In this document: one piece after another, positions 5,960 through 12,622 of the stretch
How the letters are laid out: every line of letters starts with the position of its first letter
Numbering within the stretch: position 1 is the first letter of the stretch
Assembly (NCBI GenBank): GCA_947462525.1
Contig: CANHPK010000017.1
Span: 1-12,622 of the forward strand
Direction: 5' to 3'
From: Roseiflexaceae bacterium
GTDB taxonomy: Bacteria > Chloroflexota > Chloroflexia > Chloroflexales > Roseiflexaceae
DNA length: 12,622 nucleotides
Program-made: the position numbers and the translations under genes
The notes under the pieces: model-generated
Seen by the model: the letters and a program-made list of their open reading frames with translations, nothing else
What the model was told of the DNA's origin: nothing
Database searches by the model: none

Positions 5960-7449
5960 CCGAATGGCTGCGTAATCAGGCGCTCATAGAGCAGACGCTG
6001 GCGTTCCCCGGCACGGCGATAGGCCTGATGCGCTACGTCGTCAGGGGTGTAAGAGACGGTTGGTGCGGTCGGCAATGCTGCGAGCGAAGGGATAATCCCC
6101 AGCGAGCGCAACGCGACGACTGCTACCCCGCGAGCAGTGGCTTCTTCGACACCCGATGCATACACCGGTCGCCCCAGGACATCGGCACATATCTGCATCC
6201 AGACCGGCGACTGTTCGAGTGCACCGCCGCTGGCGATGACTTGCCCCGTCACAGGCAAGCGTGCCGCAATCTGCCCAAAGCGCAACGCAATCGACTCGAG
6301 GCTCGCACGCAACAAGTCAAAAGGGGTCGTCCCCAAATGCAACCCATGGATCGTCGCTTTGGCATCTCCCGCCCAACCGGGGCTGCGTTCACCGGCAAAC
6401 AACGGCAGAATGGTCAACCCATGCGTATCCGCACGGTATTGCCCCAATTGGTGTTGGATGGTGGCGTCGTCACCATCTATTCGCAACGTGTCGGACATCC
6501 ATTGAAAAACGTTGCCGCCTTCACTCGTCGCACCCCCCACCAGCGCAGTCTGCCGATCGATCCGATAGCACCACAACCCTGCGGGGGGCATCGGTGTGCC
6601 CGGCAATGCGATGCGCATGGCACCCGTCGTTCCCACCGTCAATGCGAGGAATCGCTCGTCGACACACCCGCTCCCCACATTTGCGGCTGCACCATCGCCC
6701 ATGGCGCCATACCATGGCACATGTGCCAACGCTGGCCAGCGCGCTGCCCACGCTGCACCCAGCGCCGGCAACGGGACGTCGACATCGACAATCTGCGCAA
6801 ACATGGCAGCATGCACATCGAGTTGTTGGAGCCAGACATCGTCCCATTGCAGCGATTCGCGATGACACAAGCCCGTCCACGCTGCCTCGCTTGGGGTAAC
6901 CCGTAGTGCGCCCGTGAAGTAGTAGCCCACATACCCACCGATGGGTACCCAGTGTGTGGCACGTTGCCACTCTGCAGGCATTGCAGTCTGGAGCCAACGC
7001 AGCCGTGCCGGCCAATAGTTGGGGCGAATCAGACAGCCAGTCCGGGCATGGACGGTTGTCTCTGCATATTCGGCTCGGAGGGTACGGCTTGCGTCGTCGC
7101 TTCGGGTGTCGGCATAGGTGCGCAATGGCCCAACAGGTTGACCAGTCGCGTCCAATCCCACCATGGTGGTGGCCATGGTCGCTATCCCTACTGCCACAAT
7201 GTCATTGGCACGTGGGCCCAGTTGCATGATGACATCGTCGATACATGCAACCACATCGCTCACGAGCTGAGTGGTATCGACTTCGGCAGCTCCCGTTGCA
7301 TCCGACGTCACCGTGACGGCGCGCCGACCTTCGACGTGTGCAATACGATGGGCGGTCCGATCGTAGGCAAGTACACGCAACGAACTCGTTCCGATATCAA
7401 TGGTCAAAACCAAGGCACTATCACGATTTGTTGACACACGGTTATGCAT
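5956..7449 (-). CDS. FGGY-family carbohydrate kinase (gluconokinase/xylulokinase-like)
   Basis: A 497-residue sugar kinase with both FGGY/actin-fold domains. The ATP phosphate loop is DIGTSS at residues 18-23. MGDGAAANVGSG (250-261) holds the expected catalytic base Asp252. TVGTTGAMR is at 271-279. PLFAGERSPGW (349-359) and VIASGGALEQSPVWMQI (404-420) form the C-terminal family signature and adenosine site. Length is normal (about 490-510). GERSPGW recalls the gluconokinase-like branch, but FGGY substrate specificity cannot be read safely from sequence; D-xylulose would fit the D-lyxose isomerase on the other operon, D-gluconate the family resemblance. The start at 7449 has only a weak GAAGTGA upstream; a later start would still keep the phosphate loop. 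It is 52 bases upstream of the DsbA-like gene. Confidence 0.85.
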   Translation of the reverse strand: MHNRVSTNRDSALVLTIDIGTSSLRVLAYDRTAHRIAHVEGRRAVTVTSDATGAAEVDTTQLVSDVVACIDDVIMQLGPRANDIVAVGIATMATTMVGLDATGQPVGPLRTYADTRSDDASRTLRAEYAETTVHARTGCLIRPNYWPARLRWLQTAMPAEWQRATHWVPIGGYVGYYFTGALRVTPSEAAWTGLCHRESLQWDDVWLQQLDVHAAMFAQIVDVDVPLPALGAAWAARWPALAHVPWYGAMGDGAAANVGSGCVDERFLALTVGTTGAMRIALPGTPMPPAGLWCYRIDRQTALVGGATSEGGNVFQWMSDTLRIDGDDATIQHQLGQYRADTHGLTILPLFAGERSPGWAGDAKATIHGLHLGTTPFDLLRASLESIALRFGQIAARLPVTGQVIASGGALEQSPVWMQICADVLGRPVYASGVEEATARGVAVVALRSLGIIPSLAALPTAPTVSYTPDDVAHQAYRRAGERQRLLYERLITQPFG

Positions 7450-7478
7450 AGGTTCACTTCGGCTGTGGTGGTCACACT

Positions 7479-7484
7479 ATTCTA
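7479..7484 (-). promoter_or_regulatory. Possible -10 box for the FGGY kinase gene
   Basis: TAGAAT on the minus strand (5 of 6 to TATAAT) lies 29 bases before the kinase start codon and just after the protease terminator. No acceptable -35 box is seen because that position falls inside the terminator hairpin. Confidence 0.3.
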
Positions 7485-7497
7485 CCAACACAACAAA

Positions 7498-7525
7498 CCG
7501 CCACGACACAGACGTGTCGTGGCGG
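7498..7525 (-). terminator. Hairpin terminator of the HtrA-like gene
   Basis: A perfect 12-bp inverted repeat (7498-7509 with 7514-7525) around a 4-base loop lies 16 bases past the protease stop codon. On the minus strand it is followed by a T-rich stretch (TTTGTTGTGTT), which makes that the working direction; the plus side has no T tract. Confidence 0.75.
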
Positions 7526-7541
7526 CGGGCAGTGTACGAAA

Positions 7542-8711
7542 CTATCGTGGGGGACGAACTGCGAGTGTAATAGAAAACTGCTTTTCTTCGGTGCCTCGCA
7601 GCACCGTGAGTGTGACGGTGTCACCCGGGTTGTAGCGCAACAGGACACCACGGAGCGAATCGGTTTCGCCGAGCCGGACCCCGTTGAGCGTCAAGATGAC
7701 GTCGCCAGGCAAAATACCAGCTGCTTGTGCCGGACCGCCATCAGTAACACCCGATACAAACGCACCTTGTTTCACTGTCAGTTTTTCGGCTTCGACTATT
7801 TCCGGAGTTACCATGCCGTACGATATCCCCAAGAACGGATAGCGCACTTCACCGTATTTCACCAGCTGCTCGGCTATTTTGCGGACAATCGTCGATGGCA
7901 CTGCAAAACCCAGGCCTTGTGCCGAATCCATCGATGCCGAAGAACCACGAACAACCAACGTGTTGATACCGACGATTTCGCCCCGTGCATTCAGCAACGG
8001 ACCACCGCTATTCCCGTTATTGATAGCGGCATCGGTTTGAATCAACCCTTCGGGCGCATCGTTCCCGACATTGCGGTTCAAAGCACTTACCACGCCGACC
8101 GTCACGGTGTTGCGATAACTCCCCAGCGGGCTCCCGATAGCAATGACCGGTTCGCCTTGTCGGAGCGCATCAGAATCGCCTAACACCATCACAGTCGGGA
8201 TGGGATCAGTAACTTGAAGAACTGCTATGTCGTTGAGCGGATCGGCGCCAATCAGGGTTGCATCATGACCGGTACCGTCGGCAAACAACACACGCAATAC
8301 CTCGGCACCTTCGATGACATGGTTATTCGTTACGATATAACCGTCTGGACTGATGATTGCACCCGATCCCGTCGATGTCGGCATGAACATCTCAGACGCG
8401 TTTGCATAGTTCTCGACGGTGACGACCGCATCACGTACCCGTTCAATCATCGCAGGGATATCTTCACCTGCTGCTTTGGCTGCCTCGGGAGCCGGCGCAA
8501 CTGGGATTGCAGTTGGGATGGCTGCAGCAGTCGTTGCAGTCGGTTGTGGCTCGGCCGTATCGTTCGTCGAAACAACCGTAATCGGCTGACTCAGACGCTT
8601 TTGGATGAGATACACCGATGCACCGGCACCAGCCAACGCTCCAAGGATTGTCCCTCCCGCAAGCGTGAGTAACAACACAACAACCATGATGAACGTATTT
8701 GTCCGACCCAT
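7542..8711 (-). CDS. HtrA/DegP-like S1C serine protease with PDZ domain, membrane-anchored
   Basis: A 389-residue trypsin-like protease of the HtrA family. A hydrophobic N-terminal segment (about residues 7-36) anchors or exports it, followed by a Pro/Ala/Thr-rich linker (50-82). The catalytic triad is His131 (IVTNNHVIEG), Asp161 (DPLNDIAVLQV) and Ser235 (NNGNSGGPL). One PDZ domain spans about 295-385, with GDVILTLNGVRL as its clearest motif. This is the single-PDZ layout of many Gram-positive and Chloroflexota-type HtrA proteins, which act outside the membrane in clearing or sensing misfolded proteins. The ATG at 8711 is preferred over one at 8753 because GAGGG stands 4 bases upstream and the transmembrane segment then begins at once. 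It is monocistronic, with its own terminator at 7498-7525, and divergent from the eIF2B-like gene. No regulator-binding site can be assigned with confidence. Confidence 0.93.
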   Translation of the reverse strand: MGRTNTFIMVVVLLLTLAGGTILGALAGAGASVYLIQKRLSQPITVVSTNDTAEPQPTATTAAAIPTAIPVAPAPEAAKAAGEDIPAMIERVRDAVVTVENYANASEMFMPTSTGSGAIISPDGYIVTNNHVIEGAEVLRVLFADGTGHDATLIGADPLNDIAVLQVTDPIPTVMVLGDSDALRQGEPVIAIGSPLGSYRNTVTVGVVSALNRNVGNDAPEGLIQTDAAINNGNSGGPLLNARGEIVGINTLVVRGSSASMDSAQGLGFAVPSTIVRKIAEQLVKYGEVRYPFLGISYGMVTPEIVEAEKLTVKQGAFVSGVTDGGPAQAAGILPGDVILTLNGVRLGETDSLRGVLLRYNPGDTVTLTVLRGTEEKQFSITLAVRPPR

Positions 8712-8843
8712 GTTTCCCTCTTTACACTCAACGGAGTCTGCTCCGACAATCACATCATCCGTTACATGACTAAACTCGTCGTGAAAATGGTATGAGCATC
8801 AGATGAATCACCTTCACACACATCTCGTCTGCGACGCATGGTG

Positions 8844-8865
8844 ATGGTATACTTTGGTATGCCAT
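8844..8865 (+). promoter_or_regulatory. Extended -10 promoter overlapped by a dyad, upstream of the eIF2B-like gene
   Basis: TGGTATACT (8845-8853) is an extended -10 element (TG-N-TATACT, 5 of 6). It lies inside the dyad ATGGTATAC-TTTG-GTATGCCAT (8844-8865; 8 of 9 positions symmetric). A further 7-bp repeat, CGCATGG (8835-8841) and CCATGCG (8862-8868), partly overlaps it. There is no good -35 box. The layout suits a repressor operator covering the promoter for the gene starting at 8937; because it is symmetric it may also bear on the divergent protease gene. Confidence 0.4.
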
Positions 8866-8936
8866 GCGACGTTGATGGCCCATTGTACTCTGCATGACGT
8901 TCACCGCCGAACACATGCCACACACTGAGGGGACAT

Positions 8937-9845
8937 ATGATCCTCGAGCAACGTTTCGGAGCGGCCCAAATTGCGGTCCGCGCCACAGATGACCTATTGG
9001 TTTGCGCCCAAACCAGCACAGCCCACACCGTTGATGCAATTCGACGCGACATCTTCAAAACTGCCTGGCAACTCATTTGTCAAAAGCAAGCCGTTGGGTC
9101 TCTTGTCAATCTCTTGAATCCATTGCTGTACCATCTCGACGCAGTCGCGACGGTGTCTGAGCTCCAACAGACCGTCGTCGCGTCGTTGACGACGTTCCGT
9201 CATCAATTGACCCACCGTGTTCCCGATACCGCAGTCCAAAGCATGTCGGTGTTGACTCACTGTCAACGCGTCATGTTGTACGGCTACAGCACCACGGTGC
9301 TCTATGCGTTACAGCATGCACTCCGCAACGGGCAGCGCATCGACGTGGTGTGTGTGTCGGGTACCGATACCAGTGCCCACCGTGCGTTGTGCGACCGAAT
9401 TGCAGCGATTGGCCTGTCGGTGACCACGCTCGAGTATGCACAAAGCGAAAGCGTCCTCGATCGTGTAGATGCGGTTGTTGTAGGCGCTGACACCCTCGAT
9501 GCATATGGACTCATCAACACTGTCGGTACGGCACAGCTTGCGACCGCCGCACATGCTGCACATGTGCCCTTCTACACGTTTTGCACAAGCGAAAAATTCT
9601 TGCCTGACGCGTTCTTTCATGGCGAACGCCAACCGTCGCCGCTCGATGATTGCACCTGCGCTCCATCTTCGGACAAGCCCAAAACGCTGGATGTAACACC
9701 CATCGAGCAGGTGACAGGCGTCATCACCGAACGCGGGTCTCTGCCTGCACCGGCAATCGAAGCCTGGTTCGCTGCCGAACGCATTCATCCCTGGTTGAGT
9801 GGACGTGGCACGATGCTCGACATCCATCCCATCCTCCAACCGTAG
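8937..9845 (+). CDS. eIF2B-alpha / MtnA / ribose-1,5-bisphosphate isomerase family protein
   Basis: A 302-residue protein with the two-part build of the family: a helical N-terminal half (about 1-100) and a Rossmann-like C-terminal half. Recognisable segments are LYGYSTTVLYALQHA (114-128), AVVVGADTLDAYGLINTVGTAQLA (179-202, with the conserved Asp185) and VPFYTFCTSEKF (210-221). These match eIF2B-alpha-like proteins most closely. In MtnA and ribose-1,5-bisphosphate isomerase the catalytic cysteine sits where this protein has Gly116 (LYGYS). The nearby LTHC (106-109) looks similar but is ten residues out of register. Isomerase activity is therefore doubtful, and a sugar-phosphate-binding or unknown role is as likely. 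GAGGGG lies about 6 bases before the ATG. It is followed after 24 bases by the glucosaminidase gene. The last 30 residues (WFAAERIHPWLSGRG) have no match I know. Confidence 0.7.
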   Translation: MILEQRFGAAQIAVRATDDLLVCAQTSTAHTVDAIRRDIFKTAWQLICQKQAVGSLVNLLNPLLYHLDAVATVSELQQTVVASLTTFRHQLTHRVPDTAVQSMSVLTHCQRVMLYGYSTTVLYALQHALRNGQRIDVVCVSGTDTSAHRALCDRIAAIGLSVTTLEYAQSESVLDRVDAVVVGADTLDAYGLINTVGTAQLATAAHAAHVPFYTFCTSEKFLPDAFFHGERQPSPLDDCTCAPSSDKPKTLDVTPIEQVTGVITERGSLPAPAIEAWFAAERIHPWLSGRGTMLDIHPILQP

Positions 9846-9869
9846 CCCCAACCACCATGCAGGAGGGTT

Positions 9870-10565
9870 GTGACGAGACAGCGCAGTCCATCATCATCGA
9901 GGCGTTCTCTACCGAGGTGGCGGCGCACGCTCCAAGGCTGCAACACGTGGCTCGTCTTTGCATGCCTCGTTGTCTGTCTCGTCTCGGTATTCGTGTGGCG
10001 TGTTTTTTTTGCACCACATCCCACCGTTGGGACTGACAGCACCCCGTGGGAGTCGTTGCTGAGTACATCATTGACCCGCAATCCGCGATTCGCGCCGCCG
10101 GGTAGCACCACCATCCGCGGCACGCCAACGATCACCGCAGCCCGCATAGACGAGATCCTCCGACTCTACAACTCACCTGCGCAGGGCACAGGGCACATCT
10201 GGATCGACGAAGGCATCGCGTACGACATCAATCCTGTCTATGCGCTGGCGTTTTTTATGCACGAATCGAATCTGGGAACCAATCCCGAATGGTCCGGTTG
10301 GAAGGAAGACGGGACAAGCACACACAACGTCGGCAATATCATTTGTGCCGGTTACTCGCGTTGTCACGGCAGATTTCGCGATTATGCAACCTGGCAAGAG
10401 GGCATTCACGATTGGTATCGTCTGATAGCGCTTGAATATATCGATCAACGCGGCATTCATACCGTCGAAGACATCATCCCTGTCTACGCCCCCGAATTCG
10501 AAAACGACGTCGAGACCTACATCGGCAGCGTGCGCGAGTATGCGCTTCAATGGAGTGCGCCATAA
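9870..10565 (+). CDS. Membrane-anchored glucosaminidase-like peptidoglycan hydrolase
   Basis: A 231-residue protein. An Arg-rich cytoplasmic tail (1-20) precedes one transmembrane helix (about 27-47), giving an N-in, C-out signal anchor; a linker runs to about 90. The catalytic domain (about 90-228) has AFFMHESNLGTNP (127-139) with Glu132 as the probable acid, then THNVGNIICAGY (151-162) and RFRDYATWQEGIHDWYRLI (168-186). This pattern is typical of the N-acetylglucosaminidase/lysozyme-like (GH73-related) fold that cuts the glycan strand of peptidoglycan. Cys159 and Cys165 may form a disulphide outside the cell. The start is GTG at 9870, with AGGAGG at 9861-9866 only 3 bases away; no better in-frame start precedes the anchor. 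It is probably co-transcribed with the eIF2B-like gene. Exact bond specificity is not readable. Confidence 0.78.
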   Translation: MTRQRSPSSSRRSLPRWRRTLQGCNTWLVFACLVVCLVSVFVWRVFFAPHPTVGTDSTPWESLLSTSLTRNPRFAPPGSTTIRGTPTITAARIDEILRLYNSPAQGTGHIWIDEGIAYDINPVYALAFFMHESNLGTNPEWSGWKEDGTSTHNVGNIICAGYSRCHGRFRDYATWQEGIHDWYRLIALEYIDQRGIHTVEDIIPVYAPEFENDVETYIGSVREYALQWSAP

Positions 10566-10592
10566 CTGCTGGTCCGCACACATCCAACCCAA

Positions 10593-10621
10593 CGCCGCCT
10601 GCGTACTCTACGCAGGCGGCG
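10593..10621 (+). terminator. GC-rich hairpin terminator between convergent genes
   Basis: A perfect 13-bp stem (10593-10605 with 10609-10621) and a 3-base loop, 28 bases after the glucosaminidase stop. The following bases CTTTCGTTGT give a weak T tract. The other strand is followed by GTTGGGTTGG, so it may also serve the leftward glycoside hydrolase gene ending at 10657. Confidence 0.75.
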
Positions 10622-10656
10622 CTTTCGTTGTAGCTTCATGTTCACGCCGCCTTTTG

Positions 10657-11982
10657 CTATTTTGGGGCGCTCAAATCGCGATACACATACCACGCTTTGC
10701 GATACACACTCGGGCGGCCCGACACGCGGTAACATGCCCCACCGACGCACGCACCATCGACAAATGGAATATGGACGAGTCCCCACTTTTGTGCGTTTAC
10801 GCCACTCGCAGGCGGGAAGTCTTCATACTTAAACCAGAACACCACCGCTACTTCACGGGCACCGTTGGCGAGCTTCCGGGCAGCCAAAATACGGTAGGTT
10901 GTCCCCAAGAAATCCGCCTGGCCTTGCTCGTGTTGCCGTCCATACCCCACGTTATAGCCGAGTTCCGTTACCCATATCGGTCGTAGCTCGTCACCCAATG
11001 TGCGCAAGCGAGCCCGAATCCGGTCCATCGCCTGTGTCATGGTGGTCACACCGAGGTACTGCAGTTCGACCGGGTAGGGGTGATAGCCGACACCATCAAT
11101 CGGCCATCGGCCCATCTGCTGCTTTGCCGTGGTAAACGCACGGGACTGATAGATTGCGGCCAAATAATCGATATCGGTCTGCGCCGACTGACCTGGCTGT
11201 GCGTCGGTTCCGCGTGGATGCAACCCGCCCAAGATGATTGGGGTCCCTGCGCATGCCGCTCGCAATGTCCCACCGTTGCACGCACGATATAACGTCGTCG
11301 TCAGCTGCGCCCATACTTCCGCCGGGATCGCATTGTTTATCGGGCCATCCACACGGTAGCGGGGTAATCGATTTGCTTCGTTGAGCACCTCGATCGCGCC
11401 GATGGATTTGCCATAGCGTTGGATGATGCGCTGAACACGGCCCATCCAGACCCGCATGTAGGTGTTGTAGCGCGGTCCATAGCGTGCATCGGTGGTGTAT
11501 GGTCCTTTGCGTATTTCGTTTGCATCGACACCCATCACCACGTCAAAGTTGACGAGCAACAACACGTTCAGTCGTTCACGCGGTGCAACGGTCTTGAGAA
11601 AGTAGTCATATTGCGCAATTGCTGCATCGACTGCAGCATCGGATGCCGAATAATCCGCTGGTATGCGGATGTCAATGCGCACCCAGCGCACGCCGAGTGC
11701 AGACATCGTGCGCCCCATCGTGTCTTGACTCACGATATTGGGTTTGCCAGCGATCGTCTCGAAAAACGGGTCACGACCGACCAATCCCATCATCGCAGCA
11801 GGGACCGTCGTACCCGGCATCCGTGTCGCCGTGGGCGTCGCAGTGGGCATGATTGTCCGCGTCGGCGTCACCGTCCCGCGGACCGCTGCACGCACATGCG
11901 ATTGTTTCGGCTGGATTGCATGCAGCAACCCGCCGAACACCGTGACACAAATGAAGAGCCGTACCAACCCTTGCAGTACCAT
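10657..11982 (-). CDS. Secreted clan GH-A glycoside hydrolase (cellulase / GH39-like TIM barrel)
   Basis: A 441-residue exported protein. An N-terminal hydrophobic signal or anchor (about residues 1-25, LFICVTVFGGLLHAI) leads to a Thr/Pro-rich linker (about 37-61) and a (beta/alpha)8 domain. IEVLNEAN contains the Asn201-Glu202 pair expected of the acid/base at strand 4. GVGYHPYP (around His301) follows, and IWVTELGYN contains Glu340, the expected nucleophile at strand 7. The two-glutamate pattern with NE and TE defines clan A retaining enzymes; family and substrate cannot be fixed, though the sequence is nearest in feel to GH5/GH39-type proteins. The ATG at 11982 is preferred because GAGG lies just upstream and the signal peptide then begins at the N terminus; in-frame GTG codons at 11988 and 12033 are alternatives, the last overlapping the LysM gene by 32 bases. 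It is co-directional with the LysM gene, 19 bases downstream of it. Confidence 0.8.
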   Translation of the reverse strand: MVLQGLVRLFICVTVFGGLLHAIQPKQSHVRAAVRGTVTPTRTIMPTATPTATRMPGTTVPAAMMGLVGRDPFFETIAGKPNIVSQDTMGRTMSALGVRWVRIDIRIPADYSASDAAVDAAIAQYDYFLKTVAPRERLNVLLLVNFDVVMGVDANEIRKGPYTTDARYGPRYNTYMRVWMGRVQRIIQRYGKSIGAIEVLNEANRLPRYRVDGPINNAIPAEVWAQLTTTLYRACNGGTLRAACAGTPIILGGLHPRGTDAQPGQSAQTDIDYLAAIYQSRAFTTAKQQMGRWPIDGVGYHPYPVELQYLGVTTMTQAMDRIRARLRTLGDELRPIWVTELGYNVGYGRQHEQGQADFLGTTYRILAARKLANGAREVAVVFWFKYEDFPPASGVNAQKWGLVHIPFVDGACVGGACYRVSGRPSVYRKAWYVYRDLSAPK

Positions 11983-12001
11983 CAACACCTCGTCGGAGCG
12001 G

Positions 12002-12622
12002 TCAGCGATTGTCCTGGCGAAAATCGACCGCACGCTGCATACGCTTGGTCAATGCCACTGCACCATAGAACGAACTAATACTCAAGAACAACACTGCCAC
12101 CAAACAAAACACCACGCGGAGCAACGTCTGTGTCCCATCTGCAGTCACGGTGCGCACCGGAGTGAGAAGCGCTGCGGATTGTTCGGTACTGACCATGCAG
12201 GGAGCAATGCTTGCAGTATTTTCGACGATCAACAGCGTAACCACCCGAGACCCGTAGCCTGCACCGATGTCTGCATCGGGTTGGGCTTGTACCCGCCACA
12301 GCCCGGCACAGGTTGCTACCCCCGACCCAATGACGACCACCGGTGCATAGACTGGCAACTGATGGAGCAGCGGTACGTACCATTGATCGGTGCACCCAAT
12401 GCATTCGACGCGAATGGTGACCGTCGACCCAGCCGAGGCTATCGGCAACGTGAGCATCGTACCCGCTTGGGTGAGTGTGCCAGCAGCCGGCGTGGATCGC
12501 ATGTACGGGGTCAATGTCGGGATTGGTGTTGCATCGAGCTCGCCGTTGAATTCGAGAATTTCGGTTGTTTCGAGGGGCACCGCGTACCGTTCGATGAGCC
12601 GACCAAGCGTGTCGGACTCGTC
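12002..12622 (-). CDS. LysM-domain protein with C-terminal membrane anchor (N terminus beyond window)
   Basis: The frame is open to the window edge, giving the last 206 residues. It begins DTLGRLIERYAV and goes on through TTEILEFNGEL, the second half of a LysM repeat, a carbohydrate module that binds N-acetylglucosamine polymers such as peptidoglycan. A short Thr/Pro linker (PIPTLTP) follows, then about 110 residues with several cysteines (including ECIGC) but no motif I recognise. One transmembrane helix (about 167-191, VVFCLVAVLFLSISSFYGAV) and a basic tail KRMQR close the protein, so the bulk lies outside the cell and the tail inside. An in-frame GTG at 12580 is not a credible start because the LysM repeat is already under way upstream of it. 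It probably forms an operon with the glycoside hydrolase, which suggests a shared envelope or polysaccharide role. Confidence 0.75.
   Translation of the reverse strand, partial: DESDTLGRLIERYAVPLETTEILEFNGELDATPIPTLTPYMRSTPAAGTLTQAGTMLTLPIASAGSTVTIRVECIGCTDQWYVPLLHQLPVYAPVVVIGSGVATCAGLWRVQAQPDADIGAGYGSRVVTLLIVENTASIAPCMVSTEQSAALLTPVRTVTADGTQTLLRVVFCLVAVLFLSISSFYGAVALTKRMQRAVDFRQDNR

Noticed and set aside
6028..6906. A 292-codon open frame on the plus strand opposite the FGGY kinase
   Set aside because: Arg/Cys/Gln-rich with no family resemblance, and fully inside a confidently identified kinase gene.
8732..8745. A short inverted repeat (CGGAG-TCTG-CTCCG) in the leader of the HtrA-like gene
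   Set aside because: A 5-bp stem is too common by chance in GC-rich DNA to call an operator or attenuator without comparison.
8762..9076. A minus-strand open frame across the divergent intergenic region
   Set aside because: It crosses the putative promoter and the start of the eIF2B-like gene, and its product has no recognisable feature.
9252..9266. LTHC motif resembling the MtnA/R15P isomerase catalytic cysteine segment
   Set aside because: Aligning the following LYGYSTTVL segment with ILTHxxSxxVL of the family puts glycine, not Cys109, at the catalytic position; LTHC is about ten residues too early.
1..12622. Mobile element, phage, CRISPR or defence island
   Set aside because: No transposase, integrase, terminal repeats, regular spaced repeats, tRNA target or known defence domain was seen on either strand.

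Overview
The window looks like a bacterial chromosome segment: moderately GC-rich by eye, densely packed, with clear Shine-Dalgarno sites, ATGA start/stop coupling and GC-rich hairpin terminators. Pro/Thr-rich 'TPT' linkers in the secreted proteins, a KdaD-like dehydratase, a Geobacillus-type N-succinylamino acid racemase/GNAT pair and a LysM protein with a C-terminal anchor together suggest a Chloroflexota-like organism. That assignment is an inference from gene style, not from a marker gene. I see no tRNA, rRNA, CRISPR array, insertion sequence or phage gene, and no gene-free stretch over 300 bases.

Region 1 (1-2700, plus strand): the last codons of a Fur-family regulator, then a tightly spaced operon of a monomeric sarcosine/N-methyl-amino-acid oxidase (SolA-like), a cupin D-lyxose isomerase and a fumarylacetoacetate-hydrolase-fold dehydratase resembling 2-dehydro-3-deoxy-D-arabinonate dehydratase (KdaD). 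It ends at a strong, probably bidirectional terminator. Joining a flavin amine oxidase to two sugar-type enzymes is unusual and is the best candidate for an undescribed catabolic route.

Region 2 (2756-7449, minus strand, transcribed right to left): FGGY carbohydrate kinase, DsbA-like protein, COG3375-type GNAT acyltransferase, N-succinylamino acid racemase/o-succinylbenzoate synthase, and a small P-loop kinase. The GNAT and racemase match two of the three steps of the known irreversible D- to L-amino-acid conversion pathway. The third enzyme, the N-succinyl-L-amino acid hydrolase, is not in the window.

Region 3 (7498-8711, minus strand): a membrane-anchored HtrA/DegP-like protease with its own terminator. 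A 225-base divergent intergenic region follows, carrying an extended -10 promoter overlapped by a near-perfect dyad.

Region 4 (8937-10621, plus strand): an eIF2B-alpha/MtnA-family protein and a membrane-anchored glucosaminidase-like peptidoglycan hydrolase 24 bases apart, ended by a hairpin terminator. Region 5 (10657-12622, minus strand): a secreted clan-A glycoside hydrolase preceded by a LysM protein with a C-terminal membrane anchor, cut by the window edge. Regions 3 to 5 lean towards the cell envelope, while regions 1 and 2 lean towards amino-acid and sugar-acid metabolism.
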